Below are positions 1 to 11,436 of a DNA stretch of 64,000 nucleotides, in pieces. The first letter of the stretch is position 1; each line of letters opens with the position of its first letter. Source of the DNA: Montifringilla adamsi. Lineage: Eukaryota; Chordata; Aves; Passeriformes; Passeridae. The stretch is from positions 1,802,305 to 1,866,304 of the forward strand of contig JAGGNK010013559.1 in the NCBI GenBank assembly GCA_017590115.1, written 5' to 3'. The translations under genes and the position numbers were made by a program. The notes below the pieces were generated by a model. It did no database searches, had not been told where the DNA came from, and saw only the letters and a program-made list of their open reading frames with translations.

Positions 1-585
1 TTCAGGAGAGTTTTGGTGTGGATTTGCCCTGTGCTCAGGATCCCGAAATTTGTGAGAGTCTTGCTGTGCACCTGCCCCACTCAAGCTGGGTGCCCTGAAA
101 TGCTGTGGGTCGATGTTCTTGACTTCTGTAAAGAGAGCTGATATTTAGTGCACTAAAGGTTCTCCTGGATGTTTTTGAAGCTTCTCCAAAGCTGTTTGGA
201 GTTGTTTCATCCTCACTAATCCCATCTGCTGGGACAGCAAAGGGGGATAGCCCAAATTTTCCCAATGTTGTGTGAAATGGGTGAGCTCTGAGAGCTCCCT
301 GATCTCAGAGAACCCTCTCCATGTCCTGCCGTGTTTGTTGTGCTTTGGGGGCTCCCCCCGTGCTTTGGGGGTGCTGCAGTGGCTCCATGCGGCACTGGAG
401 ACGCAGGAGGTGGGCTGGAGTTGCCTTGGTAACGTTTGTGCTGCTGCAGGAATGTTTTTGGTCCCTAAATCAGGAAGACCAGCTCTGGATTTGCAGGAGG
501 ATGAGGTGAATTGTGAGTGTTTTCAGGGGTTTTGGTTTTCCTGAAATATGCTGTAATGGAACTGATTTTTCCCCCGTGTTTTCAG
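1..585 (+). other. STRIP1: STRIP1 intron 1 (3' part)
   Basis: Sequence upstream of the first recognisable STRIP1 exon. It ends in a pyrimidine-rich tract and a CAG acceptor at 583-585. No coding similarity was seen here. The missing first exon (about 60 residues by comparison with the human protein) must lie to the left of the window. Confidence 0.75.
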
Positions 586-3500
586 GGCTATTCGGAGTCG
601 CCAGACCTGGAGTTTGAATATGCAGACACGGATAAATGGACAGCAGAGCTGTCAGGTAAGGAATTCTTCTGTGATGGATCAATTAATCAACCATCATTTC
701 CTCTCCTGGTACAATTAAAGGAACTCTGTCAATTCCAGTATCGCTTTATTATTATATTTAAATGCTGTAATGTTGTTAAAAGGGGCAAGATATGTGTAGT
801 TCATATTTTTGGCCTTGCACTGGGTGGGGTTTTATTACATTTTGATATTTTGCTAAAACTGCAGTTCCCAGGGCTGAGTTGCAGCTTGGTGCAGGGTTTT
901 GGAGCTTCTCCTCTTTTGGCAGAGCTGTACAGCTACACAGAGGGACCAGAGTTCCTGCTCAACCGAAAATGCTTCGAGGAGGACTTCAGGATCCACAGTG
1001 AGAGCTGGATCTTTTTCTGAATTCCTCTTCCCGGGGGAGGGACAGGGATTTCTCTTCCTGGAGAAGGGGAGCCTGATGTCAGAGCTCACTGGGGTCTGCA
1101 GCTTCTTCTGATGGGCAGCTTCAATCTCTGCTGCCTGTGACAGAGACAGGAGTCAAGGGAACGGCTGGGGCTGTGTCAGGGCAGGTATCAGGGAAAGGTT
1201 CTTCCCCCAGAGGGTGCTGGGCACTGCCCAGACTCCCCAGGGAATGGGCACGGCCCCGAGGCTGCCAGAGCTCCTGGAGCATTTGGACAGTTCTTTCAGT
1301 GACCCGGTGAGATTTTGGGGTGTCCTGTGCAGCACCAGGGGTTGGCCTCTCTGATCCTCGTGGGTCCCGTGCAGCTCAGGCCATTCCGTGATGCCACGAC
1401 TGCTGCAATCCCCTGCTGCACAGCAGGAGCCATCCCTCAGCCCTCACTCATCCCGGCAGTCCTTCCCCCAGCGTTCCCTGGCTCTGCTGTGCCCAGCTGA
1501 GCCTGTCCCCAGAGCCCTGCTGTGGTTTGCAGTGCGGGACAAGAAGTGGCCGGAGCTGGAGCGGACGCAGCACCGCACGCACGCCATGCGCCTGCTGGAC
1601 GGGCTGGAGGTCACCGCGCGCGAGAAGCGGCTGCGCGTGGCACGCGCCATCCTCTACGTGGCACAAGGTGACGCCGGCCCCTGCCCCTTGGTTCCCCCTG
1701 CTAGCTACATGAAATGGGTTATATTGTGATGTATATATTGTATATATTGTACAATAGAGTTGTACCGTTAGATAGGCAGCTGTATGTGTTGTATTGCATA
1801 TGTTAACTGTTTTATATATAGTGTATATTTAAATATTTAATATAGAACTCCTTTATGTTCATAAAGTTTATATATATACAGATATAAGATATACATAAGC
1901 TCTAGATATATATATAGATATAAGATATATAGATATATCTATATATATGTAAGATATATATATAAGATATTTATATATTTTCTGTAGAGATATCTGTAGA
2001 TTTAAGATCTAGATCTAGATATATATCTTATCTAGATATAAGATCTAGATAAGATACATATAATATAGATAAAAGATATATATATATCTTGTATATATCT
2101 TTATATATGTATCTTTATGTGTTTTATATATATAAGATATATATATAAAAAAGATGTGTATATATATTATAAATATTTGATACATTATATATAGTATATA
2201 TACTATATAATATACAATAGGTGATACAGTTTTGTATTATATATACTATAATGTACATTGTATTATAATATGTATTATAATACAATGTACATTATAGTAT
2301 ATATGATGCAATATGTATTGTAGATTACAATGCAATCTACAATATGTGTTGTAGATTGTATTGTACTATGTGTTACATATATAATGTATATTATAATTAT
2401 ATATGTATACTATATATATGAGACATAGTGTAATATAATCTCATATGTATAGTATATATATAAAAATATTTAATTATGATATGTATACTACATGTAATAC
2501 ATAATACATTATAATCTACAACACATATTATATATAATATACTATATATTGTATATTATATATTATATATTTTACATGATATGTCTTACATATAATGCAT
2601 TGTGTATTTAATATGCTTATACATTATATATTAAATGCTGTATGTATTTAATATATATTATGTATCATATATAGTTTATGTTATTCATATTATGTATTAT
2701 ACATTATACACAATGTGTTATATACATTGTCTGTAATATATCAATATGTAATATAATTAATATATAGTATTAATATGATATGATAATTACTAATTATTCA
2801 CTGTGTAATATTTTGAAGAATCTTCATTCCTTGTGGATTCCATTCCACCTGGGATGTCTGGAACCAAGCTGAATCTCATGGGAGCAGTTTGTTTAGAGTA
2901 GTAAGCAGATAGTTTAGAGTAGTTTGGCCCAAAATTTGGCTGCTTTCCCCGTGTTATCCCAGTTCTGCAGACCTGGATTGTGTTACCCAGAGAGGGCAGC
3001 TCCGTGCTGTGCACCCCAGTTTCCCCCAGTCTGGAGGGTGGGCAGTGGTGCTGGGGCAGGGCCCGTGGGGCTGGCATCAGCAGGGTCTCCTCGCAGGCAC
3101 CTTCGGGGAGTGCAGCTCCGAGGCTGAGGTCCAGGCTTGGATGAGGTACAACATCTTCCTCCTGCTGGAAGTGGGAACGTTCAACGCCTTGGTGGAGCTG
3201 CTGAACATGGAGATTGAGTGAGTACTGTGGGAAAATACTTCAGGAGTGGCTCTGGAATTCACCAGAGTGACTCCCGTTGTCCTGAGTGGATGTGTAATGT
3301 AGGATTATACCTGATTTCTCCTGAAATTCCCCATGAATCAAAGTGCCTGGCAGCAAACAGGCAGCTCTGCTCCTCCTCACATGGCTGGGAACGTGGAGTT
3401 CATGGCAGCAGTGTCTGTCTCAGGGTTTGGAGCTAGCATGTGGAGTGCCCATGACAGAGTTTGAATTCCCCCAAGTTCTCTCTGAGCTGTTTTCCCTCCA

Positions 3501-6500
3501 CAGCAACAGCGCAGCCTGTTCCAGTGCCGTGAGGAAACCGGCCATTTCCCTGGCTGACAGCACCGACCTCAGGTATGGAGTGGGAATGGGGACCAGGAGG
3601 GGGTCCAGGGTTCTCTGGGAGCTTTGGGAGGCTGAGGCAGGCACTGGAAGGGGTCCCAGAGTTGTCCCAGCTCTGAGAGCTCCTGCAGGTGTCCATTGTG
3701 CTCAGCCTGCACAGCAGGAATGGGACAGGTTGGGGATATGAAAGCAGTAACATTTGGGAAAGCAGATTTTTTTCTTGTTTGGACTTGCAGAGACTTTTCC
3801 CCCCAGTGCCTGTGTACTGGTGTGGAGCAGGTACCTGAATTGTGGATGTGGTCTGGGTTGCTCCAGCTTCTCCCTGAGCCCTGGGTGCTGGCAGTGCTTC
3901 CATAGTTTATCCCTGGCAGGGATTCAGCTGCCTTGGTTTTTGCAGGGTGCTGCTGAACATCATGTACCTGATTGTGGAGACTGTGCGTCAGGAGGCCGAC
4001 GGGGACAAGCCTGAGTGGAAGAGCATGAGGCAAACCTTCCGAGCAGAGCTGGGTGAGGACCAGGAGTGGGGATAGAGCTGCCAGGGCTGGAGACAGTGAC
4101 ATGGGGTTTGGCTCTAGGAGTTGGGTAATAGTGACTGGCAGCACTGGGTTGGTTTCTGCAGAACTTCTGGGGCAGAGGGAGGTGAGCAGAGGAAGCCATC
4201 CAGCCTTTTGTGGTGCTGGGTGCCCTCTCCCTGGGAAAAAACCAGAATATTTGAGCTGTTGTTTCCTCTTAAACATAGAGGTAAGAAATTACAGAGTTTA
4301 TCAGGCCTTGGAAGGGGAGAGGGAGCTGTCTGGGGTGAGGTGAGAATCTTGGAGCTAATGGGGAGGAGGGTGCAGGAGCTGGTCATAGTGGTGATCAGGG
4401 TAATGCCAGGGGTGAGGAATTCCTGGCTAATGGTGCTGTGTGGTTCCAGGTGCCCCCCTGTACAACAATGAGCCCTTCTCTGTCATGCTTTTTGGGATGG
4501 TGACCAAATTCTGCAGTGGCCATGCTCCACACTTCCCCATGAAGAAGGTGCTGCTTCTGCTCTGGAAGACTGTGCTGGTAAGGAGAGGCCATGGGATGTG
4601 GGATGTGTGGTTTGATACTTGGCAGAGGAGGGAATTCTACTCTCAGAGTTGGCTGTAATTGCTCCATCCTCTTTTTCTGGTGTTCAGTTTTCCTTTAAAC
4701 CCAATCCCAGGTTTTCCTCCACAGGGAAGCATTGGATATTGGTGTCTGGAGCTGGATACTAAGGATAGACCCAAAGCAAGGTCCCTGGCTGGGGAAGGGA
4801 AAGTTCTGAACAGTTGTGGATGCCTGGACATCCTCCTGCCTCTCTCAATGGCAAGAGGAGCACAGGACAGGCAGCTCCTGTTTGAAACTGGGGAAGGATT
4901 TGGGCTCCTCGGGACAAGAGAGACTTTGAGGGGTTGGAGTGTGTCCAGGGAGGGGAGTGTCACTGGGGAGGGGTCTGGAGCAGCTGAGGGAGTTGCAGGG
5001 GGCTCATCCTGGAGAAAAGGAGGCTCGGGGGGATCTTTTGGCTCTGCACAACTCCTGACAGGAGGGGACAGCCAGGTGGGGGTCAGGCTCTGATCGCACG
5101 GAACAGGGACAGGGCAGAGAAAATGACATCAAGCTGTGCCAGGGGAGGTTTAGGTTGCATATTGGGAAGTTTTTTTCATGGAAAGAGTGATCAGGCATTG
5201 GCACAGGCTGCCCAGGACAATGTTGGAGTCAGCATCCCTAGGTGGATTTAAAGGACACAGATGTGGCACCTGGTGGCATGGATTACTGGTGGCCTTGGCA
5301 GTGCAGAAGGAGCAGTTGGACTCGATGATCTCAGAGGACTTTTCCAACCTGAACAATTCTGTGATCCTGCAAAGTGGGTTTGGGAGGGGCAGGTGTAGCT
5401 GTCCCTGGAGCCCCCCTGTGCCATGCTCAGCATGCTGTGGTGTCCCTTGCAGTGCACCCTGGGAGGGTTTGAGGAGCTGCAGAGCATGAAGGCAGAGAAG
5501 AGGGAGATGCTGGGCCTGCCCCCCCTGCCCGAGGACAGCATCCAGGTGATCCGCAACATGCGGGCGGCCTCCCCGCCCGCCTCCGCCTCCGACCTCATCG
5601 AGCAGCAGCAGAAGCGCGGCCGGAGGGAGCACAAGGTGGGGACAGGGACATTAAGGAGGGCACTGCCAGGCTCTCGGCTTGTTTTTGGGATATTCCCTTC
5701 CCGCTCTCCCCGCTCCAGGCCCTCATTAAGCAGGATAACCTCGATGCCTTCAACGAGCGGGATCCGTACAAAGCTGACGACTCCCGCGAGGAAGAAGAAG
5801 AAAATGATGATGACAACAGCCTGGAGGGAGAGACCTTCCCCCTGGAACGGGACGAAGTGATGCCCCCCCCTACCCAGCACCCCCCCAGCGACCGCATCAC
5901 CTGCCCCAAAGGGCTGCCCTGGGCCCCCAAGGTCCGGTGAGTCCGGGATCTCCCTGTTGGGAGAACTGGAGCGGGGTCAGGGAAACGGAGGCTCTTGGAT
6001 GTTGGGAATCTCAGCAGGGATGTAGGGAAGGTGTTTGGGATGGGATGATCACTTTGATGGCTGTTTTCTTGCGGGGTTGGCTGGGCACCCTTTACCTGAC
6101 CACAAGGCTTTTCCCTGTGCCTGGGCTGTGCCTTTCCCTGTGCCTGGCTGGACATCTTCCAGATGCTCCAGCAGCTGTAACTGTTTCCTTCTCCCTTTGC
6201 TGCAGGGAGAAGGACATTGAGATGTTCCTGGAGTCCAGCCGCAGCAAATTCATCGGCTACACGCTGGGCAGGTGGGTGCAGAGCCAGCCCAGTGCTGCCG
6301 TTATGGGGGACCTGTGGGGGAGGCCAATTTGGGGGCTGCTTTTGTCTCTACGTGGCAGCAGGGAAGGCCTTGGCTGGCTGGTCCATGGCTTCATCCCTGG
6401 GTGGTCTCTGCCCCACCCCTGGGTGCTCAGCCCTGCTCCCAGCCTGGCTCTTTCCCTCCTCTAGTGACACCAACACCGTGGTGGGCTTGCCCAGGCCCAT

Positions 6501-9500
6501 CCATGAGAGCATCCGCACCCTGAAGCAGGTGAGTTAAGGAATTCCTCTAGCCCCTGCTGCTGTATGGGTGCCCCTTGCCAATCTCCCTGCTCCCATCACA
6601 GCTCAGGGTGCATTTTCCTGACCTTTTCCCCTTCCTCCACCTAGTGATGGGAGAGCAGCCTTAATCTTTCATCTCATCCTGGACTCACAGGTTGTCTGAG
6701 CCCCTTCCTTAAGGAGCTCCATCCCTTCCTTAGGGGACTCCATCCCTTCCTCAGGGGGTTCCATCCCTTTCTTAGGGGGTTCCATCCCTTTCTTAGGGGG
6801 TTTTATCCCTCTCTTCATGTCTTCGTCCCTTTCCCACTGGCCTTGTTGCAGACCTGAGCCCAGCAGCTCCCACCCTGCACAGGTCATGCCTTGGACAGGG
6901 ATCTGGGAGGGATGGAACAGGGTGGTGGGAGCAGGCTGGGGCTGGGGGCAGCACTGGGGAACCATGGTGACCCCACCCTGTCCCCCTGCAGCACAAGTAC
7001 ACATCCATTGCTGAGGTGCAGGTGCACATGGAAGAGGAGTTCCTGCGCTCCCCACTCTCCGGAGTGAGTGTGGGGATGGGATGGGATGGAGATCCTGGGC
7101 TGGGAGTTGGGGGCACGTGGTCCTGCCACGTTTTTTTTGGCATGGCTGAGGGGTTTGTTTTGCTGGGTAGGGGTTTCTCTGGGGCAGAGGGGGTTGGGGC
7201 AGGATTTGAGTTTACTCCATGGGCTCATACTCCATGGTGCTGGTGGCAGCTCCTGGGATGAGGTTTTCTGGTCTCTCCTGGCACCAGGGGGAAGAGGAAG
7301 TGGAGCAAGTCCCTGCAGAGATCCTGTACCAGGGCCTGCTGCCCAGCTTGCCCCAGTACATGGTGAGCTGGGGAGCACTGGGATCCCCTGGATCAGTCCC
7401 TTTCCAGTGATGCATCCCAAGTTTTTACCCCCTGGCCCTGCCCTGTTCCTCTCTCCTGCAGTGGGGAAAGGGCCTGGTGCCAGTCCCCTGCAGCTCCCAT
7501 TCCCCCTCCATCTCTCCTTCTTCCCAGATTGCTCTGCTGAAGATCCTCCTGGCTGCAGCCCCCACCTCCAAAGCCAAGACAGACTCCATCAACATCCTGG
7601 CAGATGTCCTGCCTGAGGAGATGCCGTGAGTGCCTGTGGAGCAGAGGAGCTGGCTGGGGGTGGGAAGGGAAGGAGGGATGGGAGGGAGCTGGGGGAGTGA
7701 CCTGGTGTGGGCGGGGGCTCCTTGGGGGACATGACACCTTCCACTAGACCAGGTTGGGCTTGGACACTTCCAGAGATGGGGCAGCCACAGCTTCCCTGGA
7801 CAGCCTGTGTCACCCTGAGAGGGAAGAATTCCTCCTGATCGTGTCCCTCTGTGTCCCCCAGGACCACTGTGCTGCAGAGCATGAAGCTGGGTGTGGATGT
7901 CAATCGGCACAAGGAGATCATCGTCAAGGCCATCTCTGCTGTGCTGCTGCTCCTGCTCAAACACTTCAAGCTCAACCACATCTACCAGGTGAGGTGGGCT
8001 GGGGTCCAGCTGTGCCCACGGGTCTCTGGGCATGGCAGGACCCTGAGTGGGTCCCTGTTCACCCACGTTTCTCCTCCCCAGTTTGAGTACATGGCCCAGC
8101 ACCTGGTCTTTGCCAACTGCATCCCGCTCATCCTCAAGTTCTTCAACCAGAACATCATGTCCTACATCACTGCCAAGAACAGGTGAGGAGAAGGCTGCCC
8201 ACCTGCATTCCTGGGGGATGTTGGGAGGGGTCCCTGTTTCTCTGGCCTCTTTGCAGTCCCTCCCTGGCAGTGGCTCAGGCTCAGGCAGAGCTGCAAAGTT
8301 TCCACACTGCTCATCTGCAGTGTGTGGGAAGTGGGAGCTGCATTGCCCCCCAGGCCAGGGGGGATCTGGGGCAACAGCAGAAGCACCCCTCTCCTTCCTG
8401 CAGCATCTCCGTGCTGGACTACCCCTACTGTGTTGTGCATGAGCTGCCAGAGCTGACGGCAGAGAGCCTGGTGAGTCCTCCTGCTGTGACAGTCCTGGCG
8501 CCTGGGGTGCTGCCCAGGGAATTTGGGATGCAGGGACACAGCAAGCTCCAGAACCCAGCTCCTGCACCCTCAGCTCTCCTGTGCTCAGCTCATGGGATTC
8601 TGGGGATAGGGATGGGGATGGGAGTGGCAGGTGTCTGCTGGGATGGAGTGTGTCCGGGGAAGGGAATGGAGCTGGGGAAGGGGCTGGAGCACCAGGAGTG
8701 GCTGAGGGAGCTGTGGGGATTCAGCCTGGAGAAAAGGAGGCTTAGGGGGGACCTTCTGGCTCTCCACAACTCCCTGACAAGGGGATGGAGCTGGGGTTTC
8801 AGGTTCTAGTCCCAGGAAACAGGACAAGCAAAAATGGCCTTAAGCTGTGCCAGGGGAAGTTCAGGTTGGATACTGGAGAAAAATTCTTTGTGAAAAGGAT
8901 GGTCAGGCACTGGTACAGGCTGGCCAGGGCAGTGTTGGAGTCACCATCTCTGGAAGTGTTCAGAAAATGTGTGGGTGTGCATGTGGCACTTGGGGACAGG
9001 GATTACTGGTGGCCTTGACAGTGCTGGCAGAAGAGTTGGACTTGATGATCTCAGAGGGCTTTCCCAATCTTAATTCCATGATTGGAGGATTCCATGCCCA
9101 CATGCTGTGCTGTCCCCTTTGGACGTGGCTCTTCAGATCACCCCAGCCTCTCCCCATCCCCTCTCCAATCCCTTGCCTCACCCTGCATCTCCTTCCCCAC
9201 AGGAGGCTGGAGACAACAACCAGTTCTGCTGGCGGAACCTCTTCTCCTGCATAAACCTCCTGCGCATCCTGAACAAGCTGACCAAGTGGAAGCATTCCCG
9301 CACCATGGTGAGGGCTGGGAACGTTGTGGAACTCAGCATTGGCCAGGCACCTGCACTGGGGATAACCGGGGACAACCCAGGGCTTGAGCAGGGGAATGGA
9401 GGAGGGGTTGGCCCAGGAATCCATCCCAGCTGGATCTGGGAATGTTCTGGCAGATGCTGGTGGTGTTCAAGTCGGCGCCGATCCTGAAGCGGGCTCTGAA

Positions 9501-11436
9501 GGTGAAGCAGGCCATGATGCAGCTCTACGTGCTGAAGCTGCTCAAGGTGCAGACCAAGTACCTGGGCAGGCAGTGGAGGAAGAGCAACATGAAAACCATG
9601 TCAGCCATTTACCAGAAAGTGCGGCACCGCCTCAACGATGACTGGGCCTACGGCAACGGTACATCCTGGCATCCCTGGCACCCCTGGCATCCCCAGCCCT
9701 CCTGCTCCAGGGGCTGTGCCCCCAGCTTGCCCTTTGCTGCCTGGGGCTTGGGCAAGTGTGCTGGGTTGACCTTAGTGGACCTTGGCTGGTTGAGCTTGAG
9801 CAGGTGCCCACTGAGCTGCTCTATCCTTTCCCATCTGGATAGGGCAGAGAAAATCAGCTGGGGAATAACTTGTAGGTTGACATAAGGTAATTTAGTACAG
9901 CAAGAGCAGAAAAAAAATGGGTTTGTTCTCTACTTCCCATCAGCAAGTGTTGTTCAGCCACTTTGGAGAAGCCAGGCTGCAGCACGTGGAGCTGCTGCTC
10001 TGGAAGGCACATTTTAAATAACAAATACCCCATCATTCCTCCTCCTTTCCTTAGCTTTTATATCTTATCTGACATCACAGAATCTGGAATATTCCCTTGG
10101 CTAATTGGGATCAGCTGGCGTTTGTCCCCTCCCAGGATCTTGCCCACTTGTATGTGCTTGATGGGGTGGGAATTTTGGAAGACAGTGCTGGTGCTGTGGC
10201 AGCACTGCCCAGCAGAGCCAAAATATTGGTGAGTTCCCAAAACCTTGCCAGCTCCCACTGCAAAGCCCAGCAGTGGCAGGACTCCTGTGGGAAAACAAAC
10301 TCCAGCTGAGCCAGACACAGTCCAGCATGTCTGGGTGTAGGAGGGATTTTGGGTGGTGACATTGCAGGGATCAGGGCTCTGCCAGGTCTGGGCTGAAAAC
10401 CCTTTTTGGCCTAAATTGGGCTGGAACAGCAGGTTTGGTGCCTCCCTGAGGGGGTCCGGGTGCCCCAGTGGGGTGTCCCCCTCCCACCATCAGGACGTGG
10501 GAGCTGGGACAGGGTGGCATTGCAGTTTCAGGGGTTTTGTTTTGGCCCAGGAATGTTCTTTGGGGTGTACCAGTGCTGGTGCTGAGGCAAGTGGGGCCAA
10601 AGGGAGCTCCCGTTCCTGGCTTCATTTTGGTTGTTTCCCTGTGGTGGGAATGCTGGAAGTGGTGGTGGAGCTGCTGGTGATTCCTGGCTCTGCACTTTGA
10701 AGTACCTACAAAGACTTTTCCCAAGTGGCAGGGGCCTGGGGGTGTATGGATTGCTGGGAGGAGGTAGAACCAAAGGATATTCCAGACCTTAGGACATCAT
10801 GCTCAGGATATAAAGTGGAGGGAAAAGGAGAAATTGGGGAGTGTTGGGAGTGATGGTGTTTGTCATCCGAGTCACCGTTCCCTGGGATGGGGGCCTGTTC
10901 TCCTGAAGGTGCTGAACACCTGCCTGCTTGTGGGAAGTGGGGAATTAATTCCTTGTTTTTCTTTCCTCGTGCTGCACAGCTTTTGCCTTCTTTATTAGCA
11001 GCCTTTATCCTAACCCACAAGTTTTCCAGCTTTTACCCTCCTGATTCTTCCCTGCTCTGGCTGGTGGGGGAATGAGCAAGCAACCGCATGGGGCTCAGTC
11101 TGGCTGAGGTTGCACCACCACACCGAGGGCTTTGGGCTGGCTGAGGAGTCCCCAGCTCTGCTCTGACCACTCTCATTCCTGTTCCCAGACCTGGATGCCC
11201 GTCCCTGGGATTTCCAGGCAGAGGAGTGTGCCCTGCGTGCCAGCATCGAGCGCTTCAACTCGCGGCGCTACGACCGTGCCCACGGCAACCCCGACTTCGT
11301 GCCCGTGGACAACTGCCTGCAGAGCGTGCTGGGCCAGCGTGTGGAGCTGCCCGAGGATTTCCAGGTCAACTACGACCTCTGGCTGGAGAGGGAGGTCTTC
11401 TCCAGGCCCATCTCCTGGGAGGAGCTGCTGCAGTGA
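586..11436 (+). CDS. STRIP1: STRIP1, striatin-interacting protein 1 (lacks first exon)
   Basis: Core scaffold subunit of STRIPAK, the striatin-PP2A complex that restrains Hippo/MST and GCK kinases and shapes the actin cytoskeleton; cytoplasmic. Exons: 586-655, 923-997, 1533-1667, 3097-3217, 3504-3572, 3946-4052, 4450-4577, 5453-5635, 5719-5936, 6206-6271, 6465-6528, 6992-7063, 7288-7362, 7528-7625, 7862-7988, 8082-8182, 8404-8470, 9203-9307, 9454-9658, 11189-11436. All have GT-AG borders and compatible phases. They total 2334 nt, i.e. 777 codons plus TGA, as expected for the 837-residue human protein minus about 60 N-terminal residues. The first part is the N1221-type region ([26 protein letters not shown]); then comes an acidic linker in exon 5719-5936 ([11 protein letters not shown]) and the DUF3402-type C-terminal half ending SWEELLQ. 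STRIP2 is the alternative, but the sequence follows STRIP1 nearly residue for residue and synteny agrees. The codon spanning 997/1533 reads ATG (Met), where human has Val. Confidence 0.97.
1142..1300 (+). repeat. CR1 LINE fragment in STRIP1 intron
   Basis: Resembles the 3' part of avian CR1: the stretch from 'agggaaaggttcttccccc' through 'gaggctgccagagctcctgg' to 'catttggacag'. Sense to STRIP1. Borders are approximate. Confidence 0.7.
1718..2800. repeat. AT-only low-complexity tract with long palindromes
   Basis: About 1.08 kb of almost pure A+T inside the STRIP1 intron 1668-3096. It is built from TA-rich microsatellite-like runs and many short inverted repeats. The clearest is a perfect 32-bp inverted repeat at 2239-2270/2273-2304 with a 2-nt spacer; another is an 11-bp stem at 2316-2326/2334-2344. 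No coding content. Confidence 0.9.
4900..5370 (+). repeat. CR1 LINE 3' end in STRIP1 intron
   Basis: Typical CR1 3' segment: 'ggagaaaaggaggctcgggg', then 'atcaggcattggcacaggctg', then 'ggactcgatgatctcagag' and 'ttccaacctgaacaattctg'. It is 5'-truncated and lies about 80 bp before the exon at 5453. Confidence 0.9.
6709..6812. repeat. Minisatellite, about 22-bp unit, five copies
   Basis: Tandem copies of a unit like 'ggggttccatccctttctta' in the STRIP1 intron 6529-6991, with small substitutions between units. Confidence 0.85.
7744..7848 (-). repeat. CR1 LINE fragment, antisense
   Basis: Reverse-oriented CR1 piece: 'cacttccagagatggggcag' followed by 'ccctggacagcctgtgtcac' and 'gaagaattcctcctga'. 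It sits just before the STRIP1 exon at 7862. Confidence 0.75.
8630..9085 (+). repeat. CR1 LINE 3' end in STRIP1 intron
   Basis: Same layout as the copy near 5 kb: 'cagcctggagaaaaggaggc', 'ggtcaggcactggtacaggc', 'cttgatgatctcagagggct'. It ends in a degraded 'attccatgattgg' tail. Sense orientation. Confidence 0.9.
10390..10655 (+). repeat. Duplicated segment A, copy 1 (last STRIP1 intron)
   Basis: Shares an ordered series of blocks with 13464-13715, including 'ggctgaaaacc', 'cagcaggtttggtgcctccc', 'ggtgcccca', 'catcaggacgtggg' and 'ttcctggcttcat'. Both copies are in direct orientation about 3 kb apart, on either side of the last STRIP1 exon. It does not resemble CR1 or an LTR. Confidence 0.7.

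Noticed and set aside
7425..8567. 380-codon open frame on the minus strand
   Set aside because: Antisense to several STRIP1 exons and introns; includes intronic sequence and no conserved protein pattern.
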